Source: QWQI01 sp964608915
Lineage (GTDB): Bacteria > Planctomycetota > Planctomycetia > Isosphaerales > Isosphaeraceae
Length of the DNA: 64,000 bases
Assembly (NCBI GenBank): GCA_964608915.1
Contig: CAZSQA010000005.1
Span: 124,001-188,000, forward strand
Direction: 5' to 3'
Below, one piece after another: positions 36,700 through 47,784 of this stretch. The notes below the pieces were generated by a model that saw only the letters and a program-made list of their open reading frames with translations, was not told the DNA's origin and did not search any database. Every line of letters starts with the position of its first letter. Position 1 is the stretch's first letter. The position numbers were made by a program, and so were the translations under genes.

Positions 36700-37570
36700 T
36701 CGAGGTGTCCGAATCGGTGTCGATCAGGTCCGTCACGAGTCGCGTCGGAATGCCGTTCCAGGTCACTCGCAGGCCGTCATACGCGAGCTGAACGTTGGGC
36801 GGAAGCAGTTCCGAGACTTTCCTGAAATCGAAGGAATGTGACAGGTGCGTGAGAATGGCGCGACGGGGCTTGAGCTTTTCGATGGCGGCCAGGGCGTCTT
36901 CCAGGTTGAAGTGGGTCGGATGCTTTTCGAACCTTAGTGCGTCAAGGATCAGCACATCGAGATTTTCGAGCCGGGCGGCCGAGATGTCCGGAATCTTGTT
37001 CACGTCCGTGCAGTACGCCAGATCGCCCATTCGAAAGCCCAGCACTTCGAACCGGCCGTGATGCAGCCGAAGGGGGAAAAGTTCGTAATCGAGCACGCCG
37101 AAGGGGGCGTTCGGCGCGATCGTTTCGAATCTCAACCGGGGCACGCCGCCGGAAGGGAATCGCTTCGTTTCGTCGACGAAAGCATAGGAGAAAACCGTGC
37201 GGATGTGGGCTTCGACTTCGGCTTCGCAATAAACCGGCACCGGCACGCCGCCCAGGGCCCGGGCGAACAGGCGGGAATCGTCGAGCCCGAAGAGATGATC
37301 CGCATGGGCATGCGTGTACACGATGGCGTGAATCGGCCCAGGCCGCTCGCGCAGGAGCTGCAGGCGCATTTCGGGCGAAGTGTCGAACAAAATGTTGCCG
37401 CGTGGTGTGCGAACGACGACGCTCGGCCGCATGCGGTGGTTGCGCGGATCGGTCGATTCGCAGACTTCGCAGTCGCAGCCGATCATGGGCACGCCCGTGG
37501 ACGTGCCGCAGCCCAGAAAGATCAGCTCGAATCCGGCCGTTGCGGCACTGGCTTCCTGGTGTTCGCTCAT
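36668..37570 (-). CDS. MBL-fold metallo-hydrolase (PhnP-like)
   Basis: 300 residues. FLGCGTSTGVPMIGCDCEVC contains the PhnP-type Cys-rich zinc segment; the metal motif THAHADHLFGLDD (HxHxDH) and RAILTHLSHSFD follow. The relatives include PhnP (5-phosphoribosyl cyclic phosphodiesterase) and lipoate-synthesis-associated hydrolases; no phn genes are present here. Cytoplasmic. Its 3' end overlaps the UDP-sugar pyrophosphorylase start by 32 bp, so they are probably co-translated. Confidence 0.88.
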   Translation of the reverse strand: MSEHQEASAATAGFELIFLGCGTSTGVPMIGCDCEVCESTDPRNHRMRPSVVVRTPRGNILFDTSPEMRLQLLRERPGPIHAIVYTHAHADHLFGLDDSRLFARALGGVPVPVYCEAEVEAHIRTVFSYAFVDETKRFPSGGVPRLRFETIAPNAPFGVLDYELFPLRLHHGRFEVLGFRMGDLAYCTDVNKIPDISAARLENLDVLILDALRFEKHPTHFNLEDALAAIEKLKPRRAILTHLSHSFDFRKVSELLPPNVQLAYDGLRVTWNGIPTRLVTDLIDTDSDTSNVEKHPSALA

Positions 37571-37746
37571 GTTCGTCCTGAAGGGCCGATTGCGTGCTTG
37601 CGGAACGGTTCGGTTTCGTCACATTGCGGCATGGGAGCCGTTGCGGACGATTACGATCATGCGAAAGAGGCGGACTGCCCGGGCACTTACTTCATGATAA
37701 CGCCCGGACCTGTCGTTTTCCAAGTGATTCGACGCGCCGAATACGC

Positions 37747-40569
37747 TCAGCGAGCGGCGTCGATCCTGGCCTTGAGTTCACTGAAGACCAAGATATATTG
37801 AGCCGGAACCACGTTGTCCTCCTTACGCCAGGCTTCGATCGATTTCCAGCGCAGGCGGGCTGCATCATACTTGCCCTGGTCGATCAGCCGACTCGTTTCC
37901 GCCATGACTTTCAGCATCGGAAACGCGTTGCCGATGCAACGGCGTTTCGACATCGATTCGGGGCCTTCGAACGTCTCGGAGACAGGCGTGATGCCCAGCA
38001 GGATCCGGATTCGTTCGAGTTCGGAGGCTTGCAGGCTCGGATACTTCGTCACGTCCGGAATCGATTCCAGGGCTCGTTTCAGGTCCCGGCGCGACAGGGC
38101 GGGCGTGTACGTCAGGAGATAAAAGATCGCCGTTTCACGTTGCTCGGCAGCTTCGATCGCGCTGAATTCGCTCATCAGACGATCATGCATCGCTTCCAGT
38201 TCCGATTGCGTCGCCCCCTTGAACCGGGAAAGACACAGCCGTTCGAGCTTCAGACCGTCCAACCGTCTGCGAAGGACGGAATCGATGTTGGTGCTGCCTT
38301 CCGAAACCGGAAACGAGGCAATCGCTGCATCGACCATCTCCAGTGCCTCGACTGGCTTGTCGAGTCCGAGCGGAATCATGTAACCCCAGTGGGTATAGTC
38401 CCAGATTTGCATTTTGTTTTTGGTACGGAGGCTTTCCGTTACGATCGAATCATTCCGGTTGAGAAGCGGATCCTTCATGAGAGATTTCAGATACCGGTAT
38501 TCGCCCAACGCGGCGGCCGGGTCCGCGGGCGGCTGCATCAGCATCATGGCCATCGTGCAACGTGTCGCGGACTCGAAAATCCAATATTGCGGGTGGGCGA
38601 GATCTTCGAGTCGCAGTCGCTCCATGATCGAAAGCGATTCCCGCACATGCGCGATCGCGGCGTTCCGCTGGCCCCGGCCGATTTCGATACGCGCGATCGC
38701 ATGATAGGCACTGGCCTTGGTGGCGAACGCCTCACCCATCAGAGGGTTGGCTTCCAACGCGAGATCCGACGTCCGTACCGCTTTCGCAAGCAGTTCGAGA
38801 CATTCTTCAGGACGATCCACATTGTCGCCTAAACCGATTCTCTCCTCTCGTAGATTCGTCGCGGTCAGTTGCAGGCATGCCTGAGCGATGCGCACCAGGG
38901 CTTTGTCCCTGACGGTTTCTTTATAAACGCCATCGGCGCTTCTGCCGACGATGACTTTCGAAACTTCGTCCGGATGCTCTTCGAGCAATCGCTCCAGCCC
39001 TTCCATTCCCAGTCGGGTCAATTCCCTGGCTTTTGGCTTCATTCCGGGAGCCCCGCTGATTCCGTCCGCCATTTCCATCGTCAATTCATGAAACTTGAAT
39101 CGCTCCAGAATCCCTTTCGGCTCGATTCCCAGCGTCTCGCGCATCGTGGCGAATTCGACGATGCCTCGCACCTCGCCAGGATTGAGCGGATATTCATGCA
39201 TGAATCGCTTGAGAATCGGCGAAGCCAGCGTCATCGCCCGGATCGATTCGTTCAGCCGCTTCTCCGCGAAAACGGCGTTTTTCCGGGCCAGTTCGCCATT
39301 GGCGGTCGCGAGCCTTTCGTTCGCGATCGCCCTCGTCTCGTTCTCGATCGCTCGCTTCTCGCTCGTTCGCGACCTGTTGAGCAACGTCGCCAGGGCGACG
39401 ATCGTCACCATCAGCCCCCCCACGAATCCGGCGGCCTGAATCGCGGCACGAGGGTCGCGGCGAGCCCAGCGGCGCAGCTTGTCGAAGAGCACGTCGCGGC
39501 TTGCGTGAATCGCCCGGCCCTGGCGGTATCGTTCCAGGTCGGCATGAAGCGCGGCGGCCGACGCATAACGCTCGTCGGGATCCTTACGCAGACACTTTGT
39601 GCAGATCGTGTCGAGATCGGCCGGAATCTCGCGCCGCAGTTGCTTCGGCGGGGTCGGTTCCCGGTGCAGCACCTGGATTCCCAGCGCGATCGGGTTCGCT
39701 CCATCGAACGGCAATCGGCCTGCCAGCAGCCGGTACATCACCGCTCCCAGAGAATACACGTCCACCTGCGGGCCAATGCTGCCGGTATCGTTGCGAAAGG
39801 CCTCGGGCGCCATGTAAACCGGCGTACCGATGAAGTCGGTCGCCGTCGACCAGCCACCGTCCGGCTTGCCGAATTTGGCCAGTCCGAAATCACACAGCCG
39901 GGCTGCGCCGTAGCCTGGCCCGGCCATCATCACGTTCGAAGGCTTGATGTCCCGGTGCAGAATCCCCTTTTCATGGGCGTGGGCGACGGCGCTCGACAGG
40001 TCGATCATCAGCCCGACCGTCTCTTCGAAGTTCGGCGGCTGCGTTTCGATGCGTTCCAGCAGAGTGCCGCCCCCGATCCATTCCATGACGAGTGCGGGCG
40101 GGTCGTGATCGAGCCGAAGTTCGTAAAGCCGCACGATGTGAGCATGCGAAAGCCTGCGAATCGCAGCCGCTTCGGCTTCGAAAGCGACTCGATCGTGACG
40201 CGAAACCGCCCCGGGAGCATGCGGGAATTTGAGAGCGACGAAACGATCGGCCGCGACTTCCCGGGCTTTCACCACATAGCCCCTGCCGCCGTGTATCGGC
40301 TCACCGGCGAGTTCGAAGCCGGCGGGCAGCTCAAGGGCCTTGCGGGAGCGGACGATCGGATCGATGTCGCCCACGATCGCGTCGAACGCCAGGCGGTCCG
40401 AGGCCAGGCTTCGTTCCAGTCGCGCCTGACAGTTCGGGCAGTTCTCGATATGGGCATCCAGAGCCGGATCGATCTCGGTCATCGACTCGGCGGATTCGAT
40501 CATGCGCCATTGCTCGGGCGTCGGGCAGCCGCTCCGATCGGACGACGACGGCAAGCGAGAATCCGTCAT
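37747..40569 (-). CDS. Membrane Ser/Thr protein kinase with N-terminal anti-sigma-like zinc motif
   Basis: 940 residues from ATG 40569, which has GGAGG 8 nt upstream inside the sigma-factor gene; a GTG at 40575 is the alternative. His40-x3-Cys44-x2-Cys47 matches the HX3CX2C signature of zinc-binding anti-sigma factors. The kinase domain has ALKF (Lys114), a helix-C Glu133, LHRDIKPSN (Asp206), CDFGLAK (Asp226) and MAPE, all catalytic residues intact. One transmembrane helix lies at about 375-396, then a coiled coil and a TPR-like C-terminal half. It immediately follows the ECF sigma gene and is probably its regulator. Confidence 0.9.
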   Translation of the reverse strand: MTDSRLPSSSDRSGCPTPEQWRMIESAESMTEIDPALDAHIENCPNCQARLERSLASDRLAFDAIVGDIDPIVRSRKALELPAGFELAGEPIHGGRGYVVKAREVAADRFVALKFPHAPGAVSRHDRVAFEAEAAAIRRLSHAHIVRLYELRLDHDPPALVMEWIGGGTLLERIETQPPNFEETVGLMIDLSSAVAHAHEKGILHRDIKPSNVMMAGPGYGAARLCDFGLAKFGKPDGGWSTATDFIGTPVYMAPEAFRNDTGSIGPQVDVYSLGAVMYRLLAGRLPFDGANPIALGIQVLHREPTPPKQLRREIPADLDTICTKCLRKDPDERYASAAALHADLERYRQGRAIHASRDVLFDKLRRWARRDPRAAIQAAGFVGGLMVTIVALATLLNRSRTSEKRAIENETRAIANERLATANGELARKNAVFAEKRLNESIRAMTLASPILKRFMHEYPLNPGEVRGIVEFATMRETLGIEPKGILERFKFHELTMEMADGISGAPGMKPKARELTRLGMEGLERLLEEHPDEVSKVIVGRSADGVYKETVRDKALVRIAQACLQLTATNLREERIGLGDNVDRPEECLELLAKAVRTSDLALEANPLMGEAFATKASAYHAIARIEIGRGQRNAAIAHVRESLSIMERLRLEDLAHPQYWIFESATRCTMAMMLMQPPADPAAALGEYRYLKSLMKDPLLNRNDSIVTESLRTKNKMQIWDYTHWGYMIPLGLDKPVEALEMVDAAIASFPVSEGSTNIDSVLRRRLDGLKLERLCLSRFKGATQSELEAMHDRLMSEFSAIEAAEQRETAIFYLLTYTPALSRRDLKRALESIPDVTKYPSLQASELERIRILLGITPVSETFEGPESMSKRRCIGNAFPMLKVMAETSRLIDQGKYDAARLRWKSIEAWRKEDNVVPAQYILVFSELKARIDAAR

Positions 40570-40571
40570 TG

Positions 40572-41174
40572 TCACGACCTCCGGATCTCGTCACGGATGA
40601 ACTGAATCACACGAGCGTTCGCCTTCGTGACGGTCAGCCGCGACACGCCGAACCGCTCGGCGACCACATCGATCGGCTCGCCGCGAATGGACACAGCACG
40701 GAAGATCTTCCACGTTTCGGGTTTGTTCGCACGAAGCCTGGCCGCTTCGAAAACACGTTGCAGATTGACGAGCCTGGCGTGAATGTCGGCCTCGATCGCC
40801 TCAAGGTTCGCCAGCGGGAGGGTTCCCTGCCAGTCGATGTCATCGAGCGTGGCCGGGTCGCAGAACATGACGATCGGGTCCCTCCGCCGCTTTCGCATGA
40901 AGTCCTGAATCTTGTTGGTGATGAGCCGGAACAGGAAACCCCGGAACGAAGTGAGGACCCTCGACTGTTCGTCGCTGAAGGTTTCGATCAGCTGCATCAG
41001 CACGATGGACCGGATCTCCTCCTGATCCTGCTGAGACACGCCCCAGTGGCGGCACAGCTCCACGATCATGGGGTCATACCGGGCGATGAATTCGGCCCAT
41101 GTGTCAGACCGGCCCATCTGGGCCAGCAGTTTGAGCATTTCCGGATTCGTACTGCCGAGATCGACATATTTCAT
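40572..41174 (-). CDS. ECF RNA polymerase sigma factor
   Basis: 200 residues. Region 2 contains FRGFLFRLITNKIQDFMRKR, and region 4 contains VAERFGVSRLTVTKANARV, with the arrangement of planctomycete ECF sigma factors. It redirects RNA polymerase to a small regulon, probably under control of the kinase encoded directly downstream. The TGA stop overlaps the alternative GTG start of the kinase (GTGA, 40572-40575). A weak ECF-type promoter may lie at 41236-41264, which would mean autoregulation. Confidence 0.92.
   Translation of the reverse strand: MKYVDLGSTNPEMLKLLAQMGRSDTWAEFIARYDPMIVELCRHWGVSQQDQEEIRSIVLMQLIETFSDEQSRVLTSFRGFLFRLITNKIQDFMRKRRRDPIVMFCDPATLDDIDWQGTLPLANLEAIEADIHARLVNLQRVFEAARLRANKPETWKIFRAVSIRGEPIDVVAERFGVSRLTVTKANARVIQFIRDEIRRS
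40578..40582 (-). promoter_or_regulatory. Ribosome-binding site of the kinase gene
   Basis: GGAGG on the minus strand (40578-40582), 8 nt before ATG 40569 and inside the last codons of the sigma-factor gene. It decides the start in favour of ATG 40569 over the GTG at 40575, which would leave only 2 nt of spacing. Confidence 0.7.
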
Positions 41175-41235
41175 CGACGAAGCTTCCCGACGGCTGGAAC
41201 GACGACGTTCGCTGAAGCAGGGATATCATCTCTCA

Positions 41236-41264
41236 TGCAGACAGACGTTTCGCAAGCGTGATTC
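41236..41264 (-). promoter_or_regulatory. Possible ECF-type autoregulatory promoter
   Basis: On the minus strand GAATCA (41259-41264, preceded by G) and TCTGCA (41236-41241) are 17 nt apart, loosely like the GAAC…TCTGA pattern of ECF-dependent promoters. It lies about 60 bp upstream of the sigma-factor start. The motif is short and degenerate. Confidence 0.25.
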
Positions 41265-41547
41265 CTTGCGGATTATTCCGAAAATAAAAAATCGAGATTT
41301 TTAAATCCCTGCAAATAATAGCCTTATGGTGGTTCATGGCGACTTTCGCGGGAGCCTCGCGAGTCTTGAGTTATTCAGGAAGAACACACCGCGAGGAACC
41401 GGCCGAAACCGGAGCGTTCGCCGTGTGCGCAAGGATGCGGGGGCATCTCCGGTTCGTCGGTTCGATCGAACGGGAGATCGCCGGAGGGGTTGTCTTCGAA
41501 AAGTCGTTCAGGCTCCGGCGGCAGCGGCCGGTGCCCGGTTCGATCTC

Positions 41548-41567
41548 GCGAATTCCTTCGCTTTTTT
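41548..41567 (+). terminator. Terminator-like hairpin within the secA upstream region
   Basis: GCGAA (41548-41552), loop TTCC, TTCGC (41557-41561), then TTTTTT (41562-41567). The stem is only 5 bp, but the T-tract is clean. No protein-coding gene ends here on the plus strand, so if real it would end an untranslated RNA or an attenuated leader. Confidence 0.35.
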
Positions 41568-41614
41568 GTTTTCGATCGTTCGGCTCCCTCTTTTCTGTCC
41601 GCACCGGTCTCTTC

Positions 41615-41636
41615 GGGCTCTGAGCTTTCAGGGCCC
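41615..41636. other. 9-bp hairpin in secA upstream region
   Basis: GGGCTCTGA (41615-41623) pairs with TCAGGGCCC (41628-41636) across a GCTT loop with one G-T wobble. No T-tract follows on either strand, so it is a structured element of unknown role. Confidence 0.3.
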
Positions 41637-41897
41637 GGAGAGATTCCGCGCGTGGGCGGTCCGCGCCATCCGATCGAACTCGAACGGAGCAGCCCAGGCG
41701 ACGGCTTTCTGATATCGAAAAAACCAACCTGAAGAGAAAATGGCAACTCGGTGCAGGGGTGGGCAATTTCGACCGGTCATCGCCTGTCGAGGCGCTGTAA
41801 GGGTCGTATCGGTCGTGGTCACCTTGACGATCAGGCGGGATTCCGTCAAGATCGGACTAGGACAATCTCTTCGTGATGTAGGAGTTTCGACCGCGCC

Positions 41898-45515
<3,618 letters not shown>

Positions 45516-45549
45516 AGTTTTCCAGTCTCGCGTGTCGCCAAATCGCTTG

Positions 45550-45580
45550 AAGGGTCGATGTTGAGAACATCGACCCTTTT
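45550..45580 (+). terminator. Rho-independent terminator of secA
   Basis: AAGGGTCGATGTT (45550-45562), loop GAG, AACATCGACCCTT (45566-45578), continuing into TTTT. A perfect 13-bp stem 34 bp after the secA stop. Confidence 0.93.
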
Positions 45581-45675
45581 CTATCGCCAAAATCGCACTG
45601 GTTTGGCATGGTAAGTGCATCGAATCATCACGGACGGATTTTCGGACTGAATCGGGTCGAAGAGGCAAGAAACGG

Positions 45676-46992
45676 ATGTCACGCTTCCTCAACGTGATTT
45701 ACATCGCCGCGCTGGTTTTCGCGTCGCCCATGCTGCTCTACAAGTCATGGAAACGCGGGAAATATCGCGAAGGGTGGTCTCAGAAATTCCTGGGGCTGTG
45801 CCCCGAGCGGGTCGGACGTGGCCCTTGCGTCTGGTTTCACGCCGTTTCGATGGGCGAGGTTCGTTTGCTCAAGCCGCTCGTGGCGGAGCTGGAACGCCGC
45901 CGGCCGGATTGGGACATCGTGATCTCCACGACGACCGAAACGGGCCTGAACCAGGCTCGCCAGTTGTTCCCCGAACTGCTGACCTTCTACGCCCCGCTCG
46001 ATTTCAGCTGGGCCACGCGTCAGGCGATGAATCGCATCCGCCCGACGACCCTCGCCCTGGTCGAACTCGAACTCTGGCCGAATCTCATCCGTTCCGCCGA
46101 AGAGGCCGGAGCACGAGTCGCGCTACTCAACGGCCGCTTGAGTGCCCGAAGCCAGAAAGGCTATAAGCGGATCCGCCGCTGGATCGGCCCGACACTGGCC
46201 CGTATCGACGTCGTCGCCGTGCAGACGGAAGACTACGCCGACCGCTTCCGCACGCTGGGCCTGCCCGCGCCGAAGCTGAAAGTCACCGGATCGATCAAAT
46301 ACGACAACCTGGAAACCGACCGTCAGAACCCGAAAACCCGTGAGCTTCGGACCGCCTTCGGCCTCAAGACCGGCGAGACGGTCTGGGTGGCTGGCTCGAC
46401 GATGGGCGGCGAGGAAGACGTCGTTCTGGACGTTTACGAAAAGCTGCGAAACCGGCATTCCGGGCTCCGCCTGATCGTCGTGCCGAGGCATCCCGAAAGG
46501 TTCGACGAAGTCGCCCGCTCGATCGCCCGCCGCGGGCTTCCGCTGGTGCGCCGCAGCTTGCTCGATTCGCAGTCCGCCGCTTCCTTGCCAGCGGACTCCG
46601 TGATTCTCGTCGATTCGCTCGGCGAATTGTCGGCCGTCTGGGGCCTGGCGGATTTCGCGTTCGTCGGCGGCAGCCTGTTTCCGGGCCGGGGCGGACAAAA
46701 CATGATGGAACCCGCGGCCTTCGGCGCGTCGGTCCATTTCGGCGAACATACGGCGAACTTTCGTGATACCGTGCAGCTCCTGATGAGCCGCGAGGCGGCG
46801 ACCATCGTCCGCGACGGCGAAGCGCTCGAAAAAGCCCTCGAACACGACATGATCGCCCCCGCGGAACGGCTGGCGAAAGGCCTGCGGGCACGTGATCTCG
46901 TCCTTTCGCAGGTCGGTGCCACGGGCCGCACGGTTTCCGAACTGGAACGGTTGATGTACCCGGCGAACCGATCGACGGAATCGAATGGGTAA
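45676..46992 (+). CDS. waaA: 3-deoxy-D-manno-octulosonic acid (Kdo) transferase
   Basis: 438 residues. An N-terminal hydrophobic anchor (NVIYIAALVFASPMLLYK) precedes WFHAVSMGEV, where Glu61 is the conserved catalytic base of KdtA/WaaA. STTTETGLNQA, VELELWPNL, NGRLSARSQKGY and VTGSIKYDN follow. It adds Kdo from CMP-Kdo to lipid A precursor at the cytoplasmic face of the inner membrane, which implies LPS synthesis. It is separated from secA by a terminator and so has its own promoter. Confidence 0.93.
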   Translation: MSRFLNVIYIAALVFASPMLLYKSWKRGKYREGWSQKFLGLCPERVGRGPCVWFHAVSMGEVRLLKPLVAELERRRPDWDIVISTTTETGLNQARQLFPELLTFYAPLDFSWATRQAMNRIRPTTLALVELELWPNLIRSAEEAGARVALLNGRLSARSQKGYKRIRRWIGPTLARIDVVAVQTEDYADRFRTLGLPAPKLKVTGSIKYDNLETDRQNPKTRELRTAFGLKTGETVWVAGSTMGGEEDVVLDVYEKLRNRHSGLRLIVVPRHPERFDEVARSIARRGLPLVRRSLLDSQSAASLPADSVILVDSLGELSAVWGLADFAFVGGSLFPGRGGQNMMEPAAFGASVHFGEHTANFRDTVQLLMSREAATIVRDGEALEKALEHDMIAPAERLAKGLRARDLVLSQVGATGRTVSELERLMYPANRSTESNG

Positions 46993-47034
46993 ATTAGGCT
47001 GTTCGTGATGTCGGAAGCCTCCAAAAAAGCGGAA

Positions 47035-47067
47035 AAACAAGCCTTGTCGGGAATTCGACGCTTGTTT
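47035..47067. terminator. Hairpin downstream of waaA
   Basis: AAACAAGC (47035-47042) pairs with GCTTGTTT (47060-47067), with an inner GTCG/CGAC pair. The minus-strand side runs into TTTTT; the plus-strand side has only TTT. Lies 43 bp after the waaA stop and before the DUF3467 gene. Confidence 0.5.
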
Positions 47068-47150
47068 AGGATGGCGCCACCCTTGAACGAACGATCAATC
47101 CCGCGCGGCATCTGGTGTGTCGCTCTCGGGTTCGATTCGAAAACCTTACG

Positions 47151-47156
47151 AAGGAG
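47151..47156 (+). promoter_or_regulatory. Ribosome-binding site for the GTG-started DUF3467 gene
   Basis: AAGGAG at 47151-47156 followed by 6 nt and GTG at 47163. This supports the non-ATG start. Confidence 0.75.
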
Positions 47157-47162
47157 TGATTC

Positions 47163-47477
47163 GTGGCAGACGAACAACCGCAAGAGGCACAGAACCAGGT
47201 CCAGGTCGTCGTGGACGACACGGGCGTTCTTCCTTCTTATTCGAATTTTTGCCGCGTGACGGCGACTCCTGAAGAAGTGATTCTGGACTTCGGCCTGAAT
47301 CCTCAGCCGTTCGCCATGGGTCGCCAGGACGTCAAGGCGACGCAGCGGATCGTGATGAACTTCTACACGGCCAAGCGCCTGCTGACGGCCCTGGGCATGA
47401 CGATCCAGCGCCACGAAGGCACCTTCGGCAGCATCGAGCTGGATGTCCAGCGCCGCGCCACCACGCACACGCACTGA
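47163..47477 (+). CDS. DUF3467 protein
   Basis: 104 residues with GTG start. The core VLPSYSNFCRVTATPEEVIL and DFGLNPQPF, then IVMNFYTAKRLLTALG, matches DUF3467, a small cytoplasmic alpha/beta family with no established function. Its own terminator follows at 47518-47550, so it is likely a single-gene transcript. It is short and conserved-looking with strong codon bias and a strong ribosome site, suggesting good expression. Confidence 0.85.
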   Translation: MADEQPQEAQNQVQVVVDDTGVLPSYSNFCRVTATPEEVILDFGLNPQPFAMGRQDVKATQRIVMNFYTAKRLLTALGMTIQRHEGTFGSIELDVQRRATTHTH

Positions 47478-47517
47478 GACGGCACAAGCTCCGACCAGGG
47501 AGCCTGAATCGATACCG

Positions 47518-47550
47518 ACCCTCGGATCCGAACGGATTCGAGGGTTTTTT
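47518..47550 (+). terminator. Rho-independent terminator of the DUF3467 gene
   Basis: ACCCTCGGATCC (47518-47529), loop GAAC, GGATTCGAGGGT (47534-47545) with one mismatch, then TTTTTT. Classic form, 40 bp after the stop. Confidence 0.9.
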
Positions 47551-47784
47551 CTTTGGTAGGATTTCGCCCGGTTCGTCGGAATTTAACGATTTTCTTGATT
47601 TTCGAGCCGGACCTTGGCCGATCTAACACCATGAGACGGTCGATCGGCGAGTTTCGTCGAGGTAGACCACAACGCTTTTTTCAGCCTGGTACCGGAGAAT
47701 CTGGCGATTCTCAAGCAGGTGTTGGGCGGCCGGGCTGGAAAGCCTCGGTTCCGGATGGACCGAAAACGTCGAAGGAGTTCAAGG

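Larger units (their letters stand above)
41175..41897. other. Long intergenic region upstream of secA
   Basis: 723 bp with no convincing gene. Frames of up to ~130 codons exist on both strands (for example 41326-41712 plus, 41375-41746 minus) but lack the genome's codon bias and any domain. Content seen: an AT-rich segment with AAAAATC/GATTTTT symmetry (41287-41302), a short GCGAA/TTCGC hairpin followed by six T (41548-41567, plus strand), and a 9-bp hairpin (41615-41636). It should contain the divergent promoters of the sigma factor and secA, and could encode a small RNA. Confidence 0.5.

Noticed and set aside
41326..41766. Frames of 123-131 codons on both strands in the secA upstream gap
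   Set aside because: No codon bias, no ribosome site, no recognisable domain; composition rich in Arg/Ser/Pro as in random GC-rich frames.
41175..41897. Possible SRP RNA, tmRNA, 6S or RNase P RNA
   Set aside because: None of the conserved core motifs of these RNAs is visible; only generic hairpins.
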